From assembly GCA_030432905.1 (NCBI GenBank), contig JAUILU010000003.1, forward strand, positions 303,274 through 367,273: a stretch of DNA of 64,000 bases, written 5' to 3'. The stretch comes from Phycisphaerae bacterium. GTDB lineage: Bacteria > Planctomycetota > Phycisphaerae > Phycisphaerales > UBA1924. The notes below the pieces were generated by a model. It made no database searches. It was not told the origin of the DNA and saw nothing but the letters and a program-made list of their open reading frames with translations. Shown piece after piece: positions 47,414 to 55,009 of this stretch (the first letter of the stretch is position 1; each line of letters opens with the position of its first letter). The position numbers were made by a program, and so were the translations under genes.

Positions 47414-47528
47414 ACGGACCGTCGCCCGCGGCTCATCGCCCGGTGCCCGGGAAGACACCGGTCGTGGCGAACCGACCAACTGCTGGTTGCCGGGTTCTCC
47501 GGGCCAGCCGAGCGGGTCTGCCGTCCGC
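47414..47528 (-). promoter_or_regulatory. Candidate riboswitch of the SAM-I/SAM-IV clan
   Basis: On the minus strand 47507-47483 reads CTGGCCCGGAGAA then CCCGGCAACCAG. Against the SAM-I core (CTGGCCC-GATGAAA-CCCGGCAACC) only a few bases differ. A stem GGTCG / CGACC (47477-47460) follows at the P3 position, then GGTG, TTCC and GATGAG (47437-47432), all in SAM-I order. An outer helix GCGGAC / GTCCGT (47528-47523 with 47419-47414) could close it. A standard P1 and kink-turn are not clear, so it may be a variant. SAM binding is inferred, not shown. Confidence 0.5.
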
Positions 47529-47625
47529 CATGCACAAGATATCGCAAATCCGGCCCTTGCGGTTTCACAATCCGCCGGACTCTTTGCACAACACCCGTTT
47601 GGGGGCCACAAGAGCGTTTCTCGGC

Positions 47626-47811
47626 TTAGTCCTCGAACTCGGAAAACGCCCCCTTGGCGTCCTGCTCGTCGAGGTAGGCCTGGAACTCGCCCATTTTGTA
47701 GGAGAGGAAGCAGAAGGCGTGGTGCAGCGTGAGCCATTCGATGTCTGAGCCGTCTTCGTCGATGTCCTTGCGGAGCCTGTTGAACTCGGCGAGCATGGTT
47801 TCGGCGCGCAT
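47626..47811 (-). CDS. Small acidic protein, unknown
   Basis: 61 residues (MRAETMLAEFNRLRKDIDED... FLSYKMGEFQAYLDEQDAKG). A GGAAGGA binding site lies upstream of the ATG at 47811; the frame is open further upstream, but that part covers the tRNA gene on the opposite strand and is not coding. The protein is helical and acidic, with no recognised family. About 100 bases separate its stop from the riboswitch-like element on the same strand, so read-through transcription is possible. Confidence 0.6.
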   Translation of the reverse strand: MRAETMLAEFNRLRKDIDEDGSDIEWLTLHHAFCFLSYKMGEFQAYLDEQDAKGAFSEFED

Positions 47812-47952
47812 GTTTTGGTCCTTCCGTGGTTTAGATAGGTGGCTGACGGGCGATGTTTCGGCCCGGCTCATCGTAGACAACCCGGTCCTTATCAACTGAT
47901 CCAGCCGACGTTCTGGCCTATGATGCCTGCCCGCCTTACGCGGGATCAATCT

Positions 47953-48025
47953 GGGGCGGTAGCTCAGTTGGTAGAGCGACGCGTTCGCAATGCGTAGGTC
48001 GGCGGTTCGACTCCGCTCCGTTCCA
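47953..48025 (+). tRNA. tRNA-Ala (anticodon CGC)
   Basis: A 73-base cloverleaf: acceptor GGGGCGG / CCGTTCC, D-arm GCTCAGTTGGTAGAGC, anticodon stem ACGCG / TGCGT with loop TTCGCAA (anticodon CGC, reads GCG), TPsiC arm with loop TTCGACT. The acceptor has the G3-U70 pair that identifies alanine tRNA, followed by a second G-U at position 4-69. The discriminator base is A; CCA is not encoded. Confidence 0.92.
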
Positions 48026-48179
48026 CTTCTCCGGGTTTGCACCCTAAATCGGCGGGTATTCCCACAGCCAACGCTGATTTCGGATCCACCAGCAAATGTG
48101 CCTGCCGCTGTCCGACCCGACTGGATCGGGGATTGGGCCACGCCGATAGACCTGTACCACCGGTGATCAGGATCTACGT

Positions 48180-50300
48180 ATGGTGCAGAACGCACACCTT
48201 ATCGCAACAGCTATCGCACTGGCTTCGTTTACCCTTGCGTTCTTCGCCGCGTGGTTCGAGCCGAAGAAGAGAACACCGGGCACCTTGCTTGGCCTGATCG
48301 CCCTGGGCGTCCTGACCTACAGCACTGCTCCTCAATCCATCAACTCGGTCCTCTACTCGGGTAAATTCGCGCTTGCCTCGGCGTTCTCGCTGCAAACGGG
48401 TATCCAGCTCGCGGGCATCATGATCGCGGGGATTGGCGTGCTGCTGTACTCGCGCAAGCCGATCACGATGACCATGCCAGAGTCGCCGATTAAGCGAATG
48501 CTTGATTCGAAGTCTCTCGACCTTCACAACGCCAGGAACATCGCAGAGAGCATGCTCAAGAGCGCACTCGGCGCCAAGCTCGTGCTCAGCACCGAAGACA
48601 CACCGACTGGTCAAACGTTCACCGTGCGAATGGTCAACGGCTCGGTCGAACAGCTCTTCGGCGCCCCCGCTTCCAAGCTCGTCAACGCGCGACTGGAACG
48701 CGTCTGCCCCGAGTACCTGTACCCGTGGCTTTCAAAGCTCGCGGCTCAGTCGATCGAGACCAAGCTCCCCTGCCAAGACGAGCGCCGATTCGACGGCAAG
48801 CACACGCAGTGGTACGAACTCCGGGCCGTCGCGTTCCCGTCGGGTGTCACGATCAACATCAGCGACATCACCGACCGCCGGCGCATCGAGGATGCGCTCC
48901 GGCGGGAAGCAATGACCGATCCGCTCACAGGACTTGCCAACAGATCTCAGTTGAAGTCCACGCTCGCAGAGGTTGTGCACCGAGTCTCAATCAGAGCTGG
49001 CCGCGGCCTGACACTGTTCTACATCGATTTCGATCGTTTCAAGGTCATCAACGACAGCCTCGGCCACGACGTCGGCGACGAGCTGCTCTGCAGCATCGCT
49101 TCTCGCCTGAGAACCGCGGTCCAGTCGCTAAACACAGGCAAGGGCAGCAAGCTCGCTGCACGCCTTGGCGGCGACGAGTTCGTGATCCTCGCCGAGGGCA
49201 TGCATGACGAAGAGGAAGCCGCCAGATTCGCGGCTGAGCTCGTGTCAATCTTCGCGGAGCCTCACAAACTCGGGATGCACAACGTGGTCTCCACCGCGAG
49301 CATCGGCCTTGCGATCGATCAGGGTGACTCGCGCCGGGCCGAGGACATCATGCGCGACGCGGACATGGCCATGTACTCAGCGAAAGAGACGGGCAAGGGC
49401 CGGTACGTCATCTTCGATGAGAGCCTCCGCGAGCGGGCGCTCTCCGAAGCAACCCTCGAGAAAGACCTTCGCGTCGCCGTGGAAAAGGAAGAATTCGGCA
49501 TTGCGTTCCAGCCGATCATCAACCTCCGCACAGGCGACGTGCACTCGTTCGAAGCGCTCATCCGCTGGGTCCACCCGATGCGCGGCTACGTCGCGCCGGA
49601 ACAGTTCATCCCGCTCGCGGAAGAACTCGGACTGATCGATCAGATCGGCGAGCAGATCCTCCGCCGATCCTGCTTCGCGGCCAAGGCGATGCAGGAGATC
49701 ACCAGCACGAAGCGGCCGATCACGGTTTCCGTCAACCACTCGAAGCGTGAACTGCTTTCCGGGAAGTTTGTTGACAGTCTCGCGTCGATTCTTGACGAGA
49801 CAGGTATCGATTCGTCACTCATCAAAATCGAAGTGACCGAGAGCGTGTGCGTCAAGCACCAATCCGAGGTTGTCCCGGTGCTCGAACAGATCCGCGCACT
49901 CGGTGTCCACACCGTGATCGACGACTTCGGCACGGGCGACTCGTCGTTCTCGTGTGTCGAGCAATTCCCGCTCGACCAGATCAAAATCGATCGGCGATTC
50001 CTGCACAGCGACCGCGACGACACCACCCGCCGTGCGATCCTCTCGACGATGATCGAGATGGCGCAGAGCCTGCAAGTGCCGGCGGTCTGTGAGGGCATCG
50101 AATCCCGCGAAGAGCTGGAACTCATGCTCGAACTCGGTTGCGATCTCGGCCAGGGCTGGGTGTTCGCCGAGGCGATGCCGCTGGACGAAGCTCTCGAACT
50201 GGCCGCCTCGGGTTTGTCACGCTGGATCGAGAACCTGCCGTTGCTCGAGGCGATCGAGAAGAACGCCAAGCGGAAAGATCGCTCGCGTTACGCGGCTTAG
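48180..50300 (+). CDS. GGDEF-EAL cyclic-di-GMP enzyme with PAS-like domain
   Basis: 706 residues. Two N-terminal membrane segments (~5-25 and ~32-48, perhaps a third ~60-85) lead to a PAS-like domain (~115-235, VNGSVEQLFGAPASKLVNAR), then GGDEF (RLGGDEFVILAEG, ~residue 327) and EAL (FEALIRWVHPMRGYVAPEQF, ~458). Both catalytic signatures look intact, with DDFGTGDSSF in the EAL domain. It could make or degrade c-di-GMP; the balance is not predictable. Its likely role is in switching between motility and surface growth, which suits a genome with a flagellar cluster. Confidence 0.95.
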   Translation: MVQNAHLIATAIALASFTLAFFAAWFEPKKRTPGTLLGLIALGVLTYSTAPQSINSVLYSGKFALASAFSLQTGIQLAGIMIAGIGVLLYSRKPITMTMPESPIKRMLDSKSLDLHNARNIAESMLKSALGAKLVLSTEDTPTGQTFTVRMVNGSVEQLFGAPASKLVNARLERVCPEYLYPWLSKLAAQSIETKLPCQDERRFDGKHTQWYELRAVAFPSGVTINISDITDRRRIEDALRREAMTDPLTGLANRSQLKSTLAEVVHRVSIRAGRGLTLFYIDFDRFKVINDSLGHDVGDELLCSIASRLRTAVQSLNTGKGSKLAARLGGDEFVILAEGMHDEEEAARFAAELVSIFAEPHKLGMHNVVSTASIGLAIDQGDSRRAEDIMRDADMAMYSAKETGKGRYVIFDESLRERALSEATLEKDLRVAVEKEEFGIAFQPIINLRTGDVHSFEALIRWVHPMRGYVAPEQFIPLAEELGLIDQIGEQILRRSCFAAKAMQEITSTKRPITVSVNHSKRELLSGKFVDSLASILDETGIDSSLIKIEVTESVCVKHQSEVVPVLEQIRALGVHTVIDDFGTGDSSFSCVEQFPLDQIKIDRRFLHSDRDDTTRRAILSTMIEMAQSLQVPAVCEGIESREELELMLELGCDLGQGWVFAEAMPLDEALELAASGLSRWIENLPLLEAIEKNAKRKDRSRYAA

Positions 50301-50432
50301 TGCTTGCAACCGGACGCGGCGGTCTGCATTCGATTTCGATCCCCAACGCAACTGGTCCTGTGATACGCTTTAGACTGAACACGGGTCGGCAAGTCGTCGA
50401 TCGGTAGCCGCGTTCTTCACGGAGCTTCTGTC

Positions 50433-51320
50433 ATGCGTATCCGAGCTGCTGTCCTTGCTAGCCTCTGCACACTTCCGATGGTGACTGCCGCCCAGCAGAT
50501 CGAGGAAGAGCACGTCAAGACCGTCAACTCGATGTGCCCGATCGGGCTTGAGCCGGTCGAGGCCGACGGCGGCACAGCCGAGCACAACGGCTACACCGTG
50601 GGCATGTGCTGCCCGGGCTGTGCTACCGAATTCAACTCTTGGGATGAATCCGACCGCGACGCGTTTGTCGCGCTCGCGATCGCGCACCGCGAGCCGGGCA
50701 CCGAGGACCACGACCGACCGTTCGCGCCCGTCGACGACACCACCCCGGCAACGTACCCTCTGACCACCTGCGCCCACTCCGGCACTGCGCTTGGCAGCAT
50801 GGGCGATCCGGTCGTCAAGGTCTACAACAACCGCGAGGTCCAGTTCTGCTGCGAGTCGTGCGTGCCCAAGTTCGAGAAAGACGTCGAGGCGTCGCTTGCG
50901 AAGTTGGACGCGAGGATCATCAAGGACCAGATGCCCTTCTACCCGCGTGTCGATTGCGTCGTGTCCGACGAAGAGTTCGACTCAGAAGCCGACGGCGGCT
51001 CGATCGACTTCGTCCACAACGGCAGGCTCGTAAGGCTCTGCTGCAAGGGCTGCAAGCGTGAGTTCGACAAGAACCCCGCTGCTTTCCACGCCAAGCTCGA
51101 CAACGCGGTCATCGTTCAGCAGTCGAACGACTACCCCTTCACAATGTGCGTTCACAGCGACGAAGAGTTGGACGACAGCCAACTGATCGAGGTCCACGCG
51201 AACCGGCTGTTCCGGTTCTGCTGCAAGGGCTGCGTCCGGGGATTCTTCGAGCAGCCCCACGAAACGATGGCCAAGCTCGACGCGGCATGGAAAGAAGCCC
51301 GCGCCGAGCAGGGCGGCTGA
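50433..51320 (+). CDS. Secreted protein with four Cys-rich TRASH/YHS-like repeats
   Basis: 295 residues with a signal peptide (RAAVLASLCTLPMVTAAQQ). Four similar units follow: ~30-65 (SMCPIGLEPVEADG ... MCCPGCATEFNSW), ~108-150 (TTCAHSGTALGSMG ... FCCESCVPKFEKD), ~170-215 (VDCVVSDEEFDSEA ... LCCKGCKREFDKN) and ~230-270 (TMCVHSDEELDDSQ ... FCCKGCVRGFFEQ). Each has a single Cys, then ~30 residues on, CCxxCxxxF. This resembles TRASH/YHS metal-binding domains. A periplasmic metal-binding role is inferred; the four-unit array is unusual. Confidence 0.75.
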   Translation: MRIRAAVLASLCTLPMVTAAQQIEEEHVKTVNSMCPIGLEPVEADGGTAEHNGYTVGMCCPGCATEFNSWDESDRDAFVALAIAHREPGTEDHDRPFAPVDDTTPATYPLTTCAHSGTALGSMGDPVVKVYNNREVQFCCESCVPKFEKDVEASLAKLDARIIKDQMPFYPRVDCVVSDEEFDSEADGGSIDFVHNGRLVRLCCKGCKREFDKNPAAFHAKLDNAVIVQQSNDYPFTMCVHSDEELDDSQLIEVHANRLFRFCCKGCVRGFFEQPHETMAKLDAAWKEARAEQGG

Positions 51321-51329
51321 TCGCTCTCG

Positions 51330-52910
51330 CTACGCCGATGCTTCTCTGAGATCGTCCTCGACTCCGATCAGCTTGGCCTGGCCCTGCTTATCGAGCAGGC
51401 TCACCACCACCGCGACCACAAAGCCAATCACAAACGATGGCAAAAGCACGTCGAGCGCGCTCAAGACGCTGTTCGCTGTTTCTAGGTTCGCGTTCTCAAG
51501 GATCGGAGGCACAACGAACTTGAACAGCGGGACCCCGAGGAAACCGGCGACCATGGCAGCCATCGCACCCTTTGAAGTCAACTTTGACCAGAACAGACTG
51601 AGAATCATCGTTGGGCAGAACGTCGCGGCAATCCCTGACCAGCCGAAGATAATAATCCAGAATACGCCGTTCTCTTTGTCATAGAGCAGAATGCCAATGC
51701 CGATCATGAACGCCACAAGCGAGAGTGCGAGTGTTACTTTTTTCGAGAGTTTGACAAGCTGTTCATCGCCCATCTCCGGGTGCCTGGTTTTCTGCCAGTA
51801 GTCACGCACACCTGCACTCGACGCAACCATCAGCAGGGAATCGATCGTTGACATGATCGCGCTGAGAACCATCGCGATAAAGATGCCCGCGAAGAACGCC
51901 GGCAGCAATTCGAGCGCCATGGTGGGCAGGATGTTGTCCTGATTGCCGCCGAGTTGATCGCCAGATGTGAATATCGCTCGGCCGAACAAGCCAACAAGTA
52001 CGGCGCCAGAATCTGCAAAGAGTGTCCAAGTAAGAGCAGTAACTGACCCCGGCAGGATCTGCTTCTCATCCTTCATCGAGATGTACCGCACGAATACCTG
52101 TGGCGAGCCCCAGAATCCGATACCGATCGCGGCGAGACCAACCACGCTGGCGATGGTGTGCAGCGACCAGCTGCCCGTTCCGGCTTCAACCAAACCCGTG
52201 TCAGTGTTTGCGGGCCCCGGGCCGTGCAAACTGAGCAGATGCGGGTCGATGTTCTCGATGATGCCCACAAAATCCGCGTAGCCACCGATGTGCAATATCG
52301 CGACAATCGGCATTGCAACGAGGCCCAGCACCATCAATGACCCTTGGAATACATCCGACCACACAACCGCGGTAAAGCCGCCTTGTGTGATGTAGAGCAT
52401 CACGACGCCGAACCCGATCGCGGCCCCGAGGAAGTGATCGATCCCCAGGAACGCGTTAAAGGCGGTGCCGGTCGCAAAGACCTGAGCGCCGGCGTAAATC
52501 GGAACGAAAATCACCAGTGAGCCCGCGGCGATGAGCCGCAGCCAATGTCCCGAATCACGGAAACGAGATTCGAGATAGTCGGGCACTGTAATCGAATCGT
52601 ACTTGTCCGTGAGCCTTTTGAATCGGCGCGACATAAAGAGCCATGCACCGCCGACACCGATCATCTCGCCGAGCACAACCCAGAAGGCCTGCACGCCAAG
52701 GAACCAGCCCATGCCCGTCAGACCGAGCAGAAGCCACGCGCTCTCGCCCGTGGCGCGTGCCGAGAAGGCAACGTTGAAGAAGCCGAGCCGCTTGCCCGAT
52801 GCGAAGTAGTCGCGGATGTTGTTCATCCGTCTTGAAGCCAGGTAGCCGATCAGCAGCAGAATGCCCGCGTAGAGAGCCACCGCGAGAACCTTGTAACCCG
52901 TATCACCCAT
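51330..52910 (-). CDS. Sodium:solute symporter (SSS family)
   Basis: 526-residue transporter with about 13 membrane segments, related to PutP and SGLT-type Na+/solute symporters. Features are RRMNNIRDYFASGKRLGFFN, SARATGESAWLLLGLTGMGW and GFTAVVWSDVFQGSLMVLGL, IGFWGSPQVFVRYISMKDEK and AMVLSAIMSTIDSLLMVASS (Na2-site helix). The latter Ser/Thr-rich helix is conserved in Na+-coupled members. The substrate (proline, another amino acid or a sugar) is not clear. The upstream region (52911-53008) carries a TAGATAGAT element shared with the Rrf2 promoter. Confidence 0.9.
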   Translation of the reverse strand: MGDTGYKVLAVALYAGILLLIGYLASRRMNNIRDYFASGKRLGFFNVAFSARATGESAWLLLGLTGMGWFLGVQAFWVVLGEMIGVGGAWLFMSRRFKRLTDKYDSITVPDYLESRFRDSGHWLRLIAAGSLVIFVPIYAGAQVFATGTAFNAFLGIDHFLGAAIGFGVVMLYITQGGFTAVVWSDVFQGSLMVLGLVAMPIVAILHIGGYADFVGIIENIDPHLLSLHGPGPANTDTGLVEAGTGSWSLHTIASVVGLAAIGIGFWGSPQVFVRYISMKDEKQILPGSVTALTWTLFADSGAVLVGLFGRAIFTSGDQLGGNQDNILPTMALELLPAFFAGIFIAMVLSAIMSTIDSLLMVASSAGVRDYWQKTRHPEMGDEQLVKLSKKVTLALSLVAFMIGIGILLYDKENGVFWIIIFGWSGIAATFCPTMILSLFWSKLTSKGAMAAMVAGFLGVPLFKFVVPPILENANLETANSVLSALDVLLPSFVIGFVVAVVVSLLDKQGQAKLIGVEDDLREASA

Positions 52911-52997
52911 AGCAGATAGAACCTTCCAGTCGCGAGAAACCGCAGAATTCCGAAGGTTCGGAGTGTAACAGCTATGTATTTATTCTGTTATTTTCAC

Positions 52998-53006
52998 TAG
53001 ATAGAT
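52998..53006 (+). promoter_or_regulatory. TAGATAGAT element between symporter and rrf2 (candidate operator)
   Basis: The 9-mer TAGATAGAT, within CACTAGATAGATAACTAT, occurs just downstream of the rrf2 stop and 88 bases upstream of the symporter start. The same 9-mer occurs in inverted orientation inside the rrf2 promoter (53459-53467). Shared elements near a regulator gene suggest an operator for Rrf2, possibly linking the symporter to it. Confidence 0.4.
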
Positions 53007-53008
53007 AA

Positions 53009-53437
53009 CTATGCCGGGATCTGCTTAGCCGGTGTGTCTGCGTCGCCGTTGAGTAGATCCTGCACCGTGGTCGATTCGAAGATCGTGTCGAGGTGGCTTC
53101 TGGCCGAGATCATCAGCCTGCGCAGGGCATCGGAGGATCTGTCCGCTGCCTGCTCGCCCGAACGACCCGCGTTCTCGAAGCCGGACGAGGGTTCGATGGC
53201 CTTGAGGACCTCACCCACGGAGAGCTCTGCGGGCGGGTTGACGAGCTCGTACCCGCCACCGACGCCGCGGTGGGCGTGCAGAATCCCGGCTTTGCCAAGC
53301 CGCCGGAGGATTTTGTGCAAATAGCCCTTGGGCACACCGGTCGATTCTGAGATGTCCTGCGCGACCACAGGCCCCCCACCGGTCGAGGCCAGGTACAAAA
53401 CAGCTCTAAGCGCGTATAGCGAAGTCTGGGACACCAT
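53009..53437 (-). CDS. Rrf2-family transcriptional regulator
   Basis: 142-residue winged-helix regulator. N-terminal helix-turn-helix: SLYALRAVLYLASTGGGPVV, then ISESTGVPKGYLHKILRRLG and the wing HAHRGVGGGYELVNPPAELS. Rrf2 members such as IscR and NsrR hold a Fe-S cluster with three Cys in the region after the wing; none are present here, so cluster sensing is unlikely. The start sits just after a consensus sigma-70 promoter. The regulon is unknown, but a shared operator-like element points to itself and the symporter. Confidence 0.9.
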   Translation of the reverse strand: MVSQTSLYALRAVLYLASTGGGPVVAQDISESTGVPKGYLHKILRRLGKAGILHAHRGVGGGYELVNPPAELSVGEVLKAIEPSSGFENAGRSGEQAADRSSDALRRLMISARSHLDTIFESTTVQDLLNGDADTPAKQIPA

Positions 53438-53475
53438 GCACGGGTATTATACCGAATAATCTATCTACTTGTCAA
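53438..53475 (-). promoter_or_regulatory. Consensus sigma-70 promoter of rrf2
   Basis: On the minus strand TTGACA (53475-53470), an 18-base spacer and TATAAT (53451-53446), both perfect consensus. The spacer contains the 9-mer TAGATAGAT (53467-53459). The predicted start of transcription is only a few bases from the ATG at 53437, so the mRNA is leaderless or nearly so. Confidence 0.82.
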
Positions 53476-53547
53476 GTTATTGACGCCCGACCAATTCTCA
53501 CCCATCCCGATCCCGGATCTGCGGCACTCACGGACCAATACTCCCCC

Positions 53548-54951
53548 ATGCCAGCCGCACCAAAGACGTCTACCGATCCGCTCACCCACGCCCAAGAGCT
53601 CCTAGACCGGCTTCTCCAATCCGAGATAGACCATCCCGTCCGCCCCACGCTCGACCCCAAGAAAGCCGTTTCCGACCTCGGGCTGGCGATCCCCGAGCGC
53701 GGCCTCCCGATGGACGAAACACTCCAGAGGCTCAAGGACGTCGTGCTCGCGACCCCGGCGACGACCGGGAGCGGGTTTTTCAACCAGCTCTTCGGCGGCC
53801 GAGAACCGGTCGCGGTGCTGGCGGACATCCTCGCGGCGGTCTGCAACACGTCGATGTACACCTACAAAGCCGCGGGTGTGCAGGTGCTGCTCGAGCAGAT
53901 CCTTCTCGACAAAATGAAAGACCTCGCAGGCTTTGCCGGCGGCGACGGCTTGTTCACGCCGGGCGGTTCGCTCTCGAACATGGCTGCCATGATCATCGCC
54001 CGCAACGAGGCGATCGAGAACTCACGCGAGACCGGTTTCCCGGGCGGCAACCACGTCGTGTACACCTCCGCAGAATCGCACTACTCCGTGCGCAAAAACG
54101 CGGGCTTGCTCGGCATCGGTCGTGGCAACGTGCACAAGGTCGCCGCGGACCGGGTCGGGAGGATGATCCCGGAAGAACTCGACAAGGCAATCGTGAAAGA
54201 CACGGCGGACGGCTTGCACCCGCTGATGATCATCTCGACCTCGGGCACGACCGTGATGGGCGCGTTCGACCCGATCCGCCCGCTCGCCGAGGTTGCTAAG
54301 AAGCACAACACGTGGCTGCACGTTGACGGCGCGTTCGGCGGCAGTGCGCTGCTCTCGGAACAGTTCAAGCCCCTGATGGACGGCATCGAGCTAGCCGACT
54401 CACTCACGTGGGATGCGCACAAGATGATGGGCGTGCCGCTGATCTGCTCTGTGATGCTCACACGCGAGCCGGGCCTGACGGGCAAGCACTTCGACGAAAC
54501 CGCTACGTACCTCTTCCAGCAGGACGAGGACATGCTCAACCCCGGCACGCGGTCGCTCCAGTGCGGCAGGCGCAACGATGCGCTCAAGCTCTGGGCCGCT
54601 TGGCAGCACCTTGGCGACGACGGCTACCGCGACCGGGTCAACCGGCAGTTCGAGCTGTCGAGGCACTTCCTCGCCCGCGTCGAGGAGGACCCGGACCTGA
54701 CGCTCTCGTGCGACCCGCAGTGGGTGAACATCTGCTTCGAGGTGACCGGCAAGCCCAGCGATCAGATCTGCGACGAACTCGACCGGCGGCAGCTGGCCAA
54801 GCTGGGCTGGGGCATCGTCCACGGCAGGCGGGTCATCCGCATGGTCTGCGTGAACCCGGCCCAGACCGAAGCCGAGCTTGATGCGCTGCTGGCGAACGTC
54901 AAGGACGTCGCCGAGACGCTCCCCGACGGCGACAACAGCGTCCAGAGCTAG
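53548..54951 (+). CDS. PLP-dependent group II amino acid decarboxylase
   Basis: 467 residues. The PLP lysine is in SLTWDAHKMMGVPLICS, close to the NPHKMMG pattern of glutamate decarboxylase and cysteine sulfinate decarboxylase. FFNQLFGGREPVAVLADIL and NTSMYTYKAAGVQVLLEQIL resemble the GAD65/CSAD N-terminal region, and GLFTPGGSLSNMAAMIIARN is the cofactor-phosphate loop. The substrate could be glutamate, aspartate, cysteine sulfinate or an aromatic acid. No strong ribosome binding site is seen; the ATG at 53548 gives a short N-terminus. Confidence 0.88.
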   Translation: MPAAPKTSTDPLTHAQELLDRLLQSEIDHPVRPTLDPKKAVSDLGLAIPERGLPMDETLQRLKDVVLATPATTGSGFFNQLFGGREPVAVLADILAAVCNTSMYTYKAAGVQVLLEQILLDKMKDLAGFAGGDGLFTPGGSLSNMAAMIIARNEAIENSRETGFPGGNHVVYTSAESHYSVRKNAGLLGIGRGNVHKVAADRVGRMIPEELDKAIVKDTADGLHPLMIISTSGTTVMGAFDPIRPLAEVAKKHNTWLHVDGAFGGSALLSEQFKPLMDGIELADSLTWDAHKMMGVPLICSVMLTREPGLTGKHFDETATYLFQQDEDMLNPGTRSLQCGRRNDALKLWAAWQHLGDDGYRDRVNRQFELSRHFLARVEEDPDLTLSCDPQWVNICFEVTGKPSDQICDELDRRQLAKLGWGIVHGRRVIRMVCVNPAQTEAELDALLANVKDVAETLPDGDNSVQS

Positions 54952-55009
54952 CACAACCGACAGGCTCTCCGTGCGCCCGAGCCGACCCGGGCGCTATCTT
55001 CTTTACGCC

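Noticed and set aside
47206..47528. tmRNA, RNase P RNA or SRP RNA at this site
   Set aside because: A short ORF inside a structured RNA suggested tmRNA, but no tRNA-like ends and no LAA-type tag are present. The conserved GAGGAAAGTCC of RNase P RNA and the GGAAGGAAGCAGC core of SRP RNA are absent as well.
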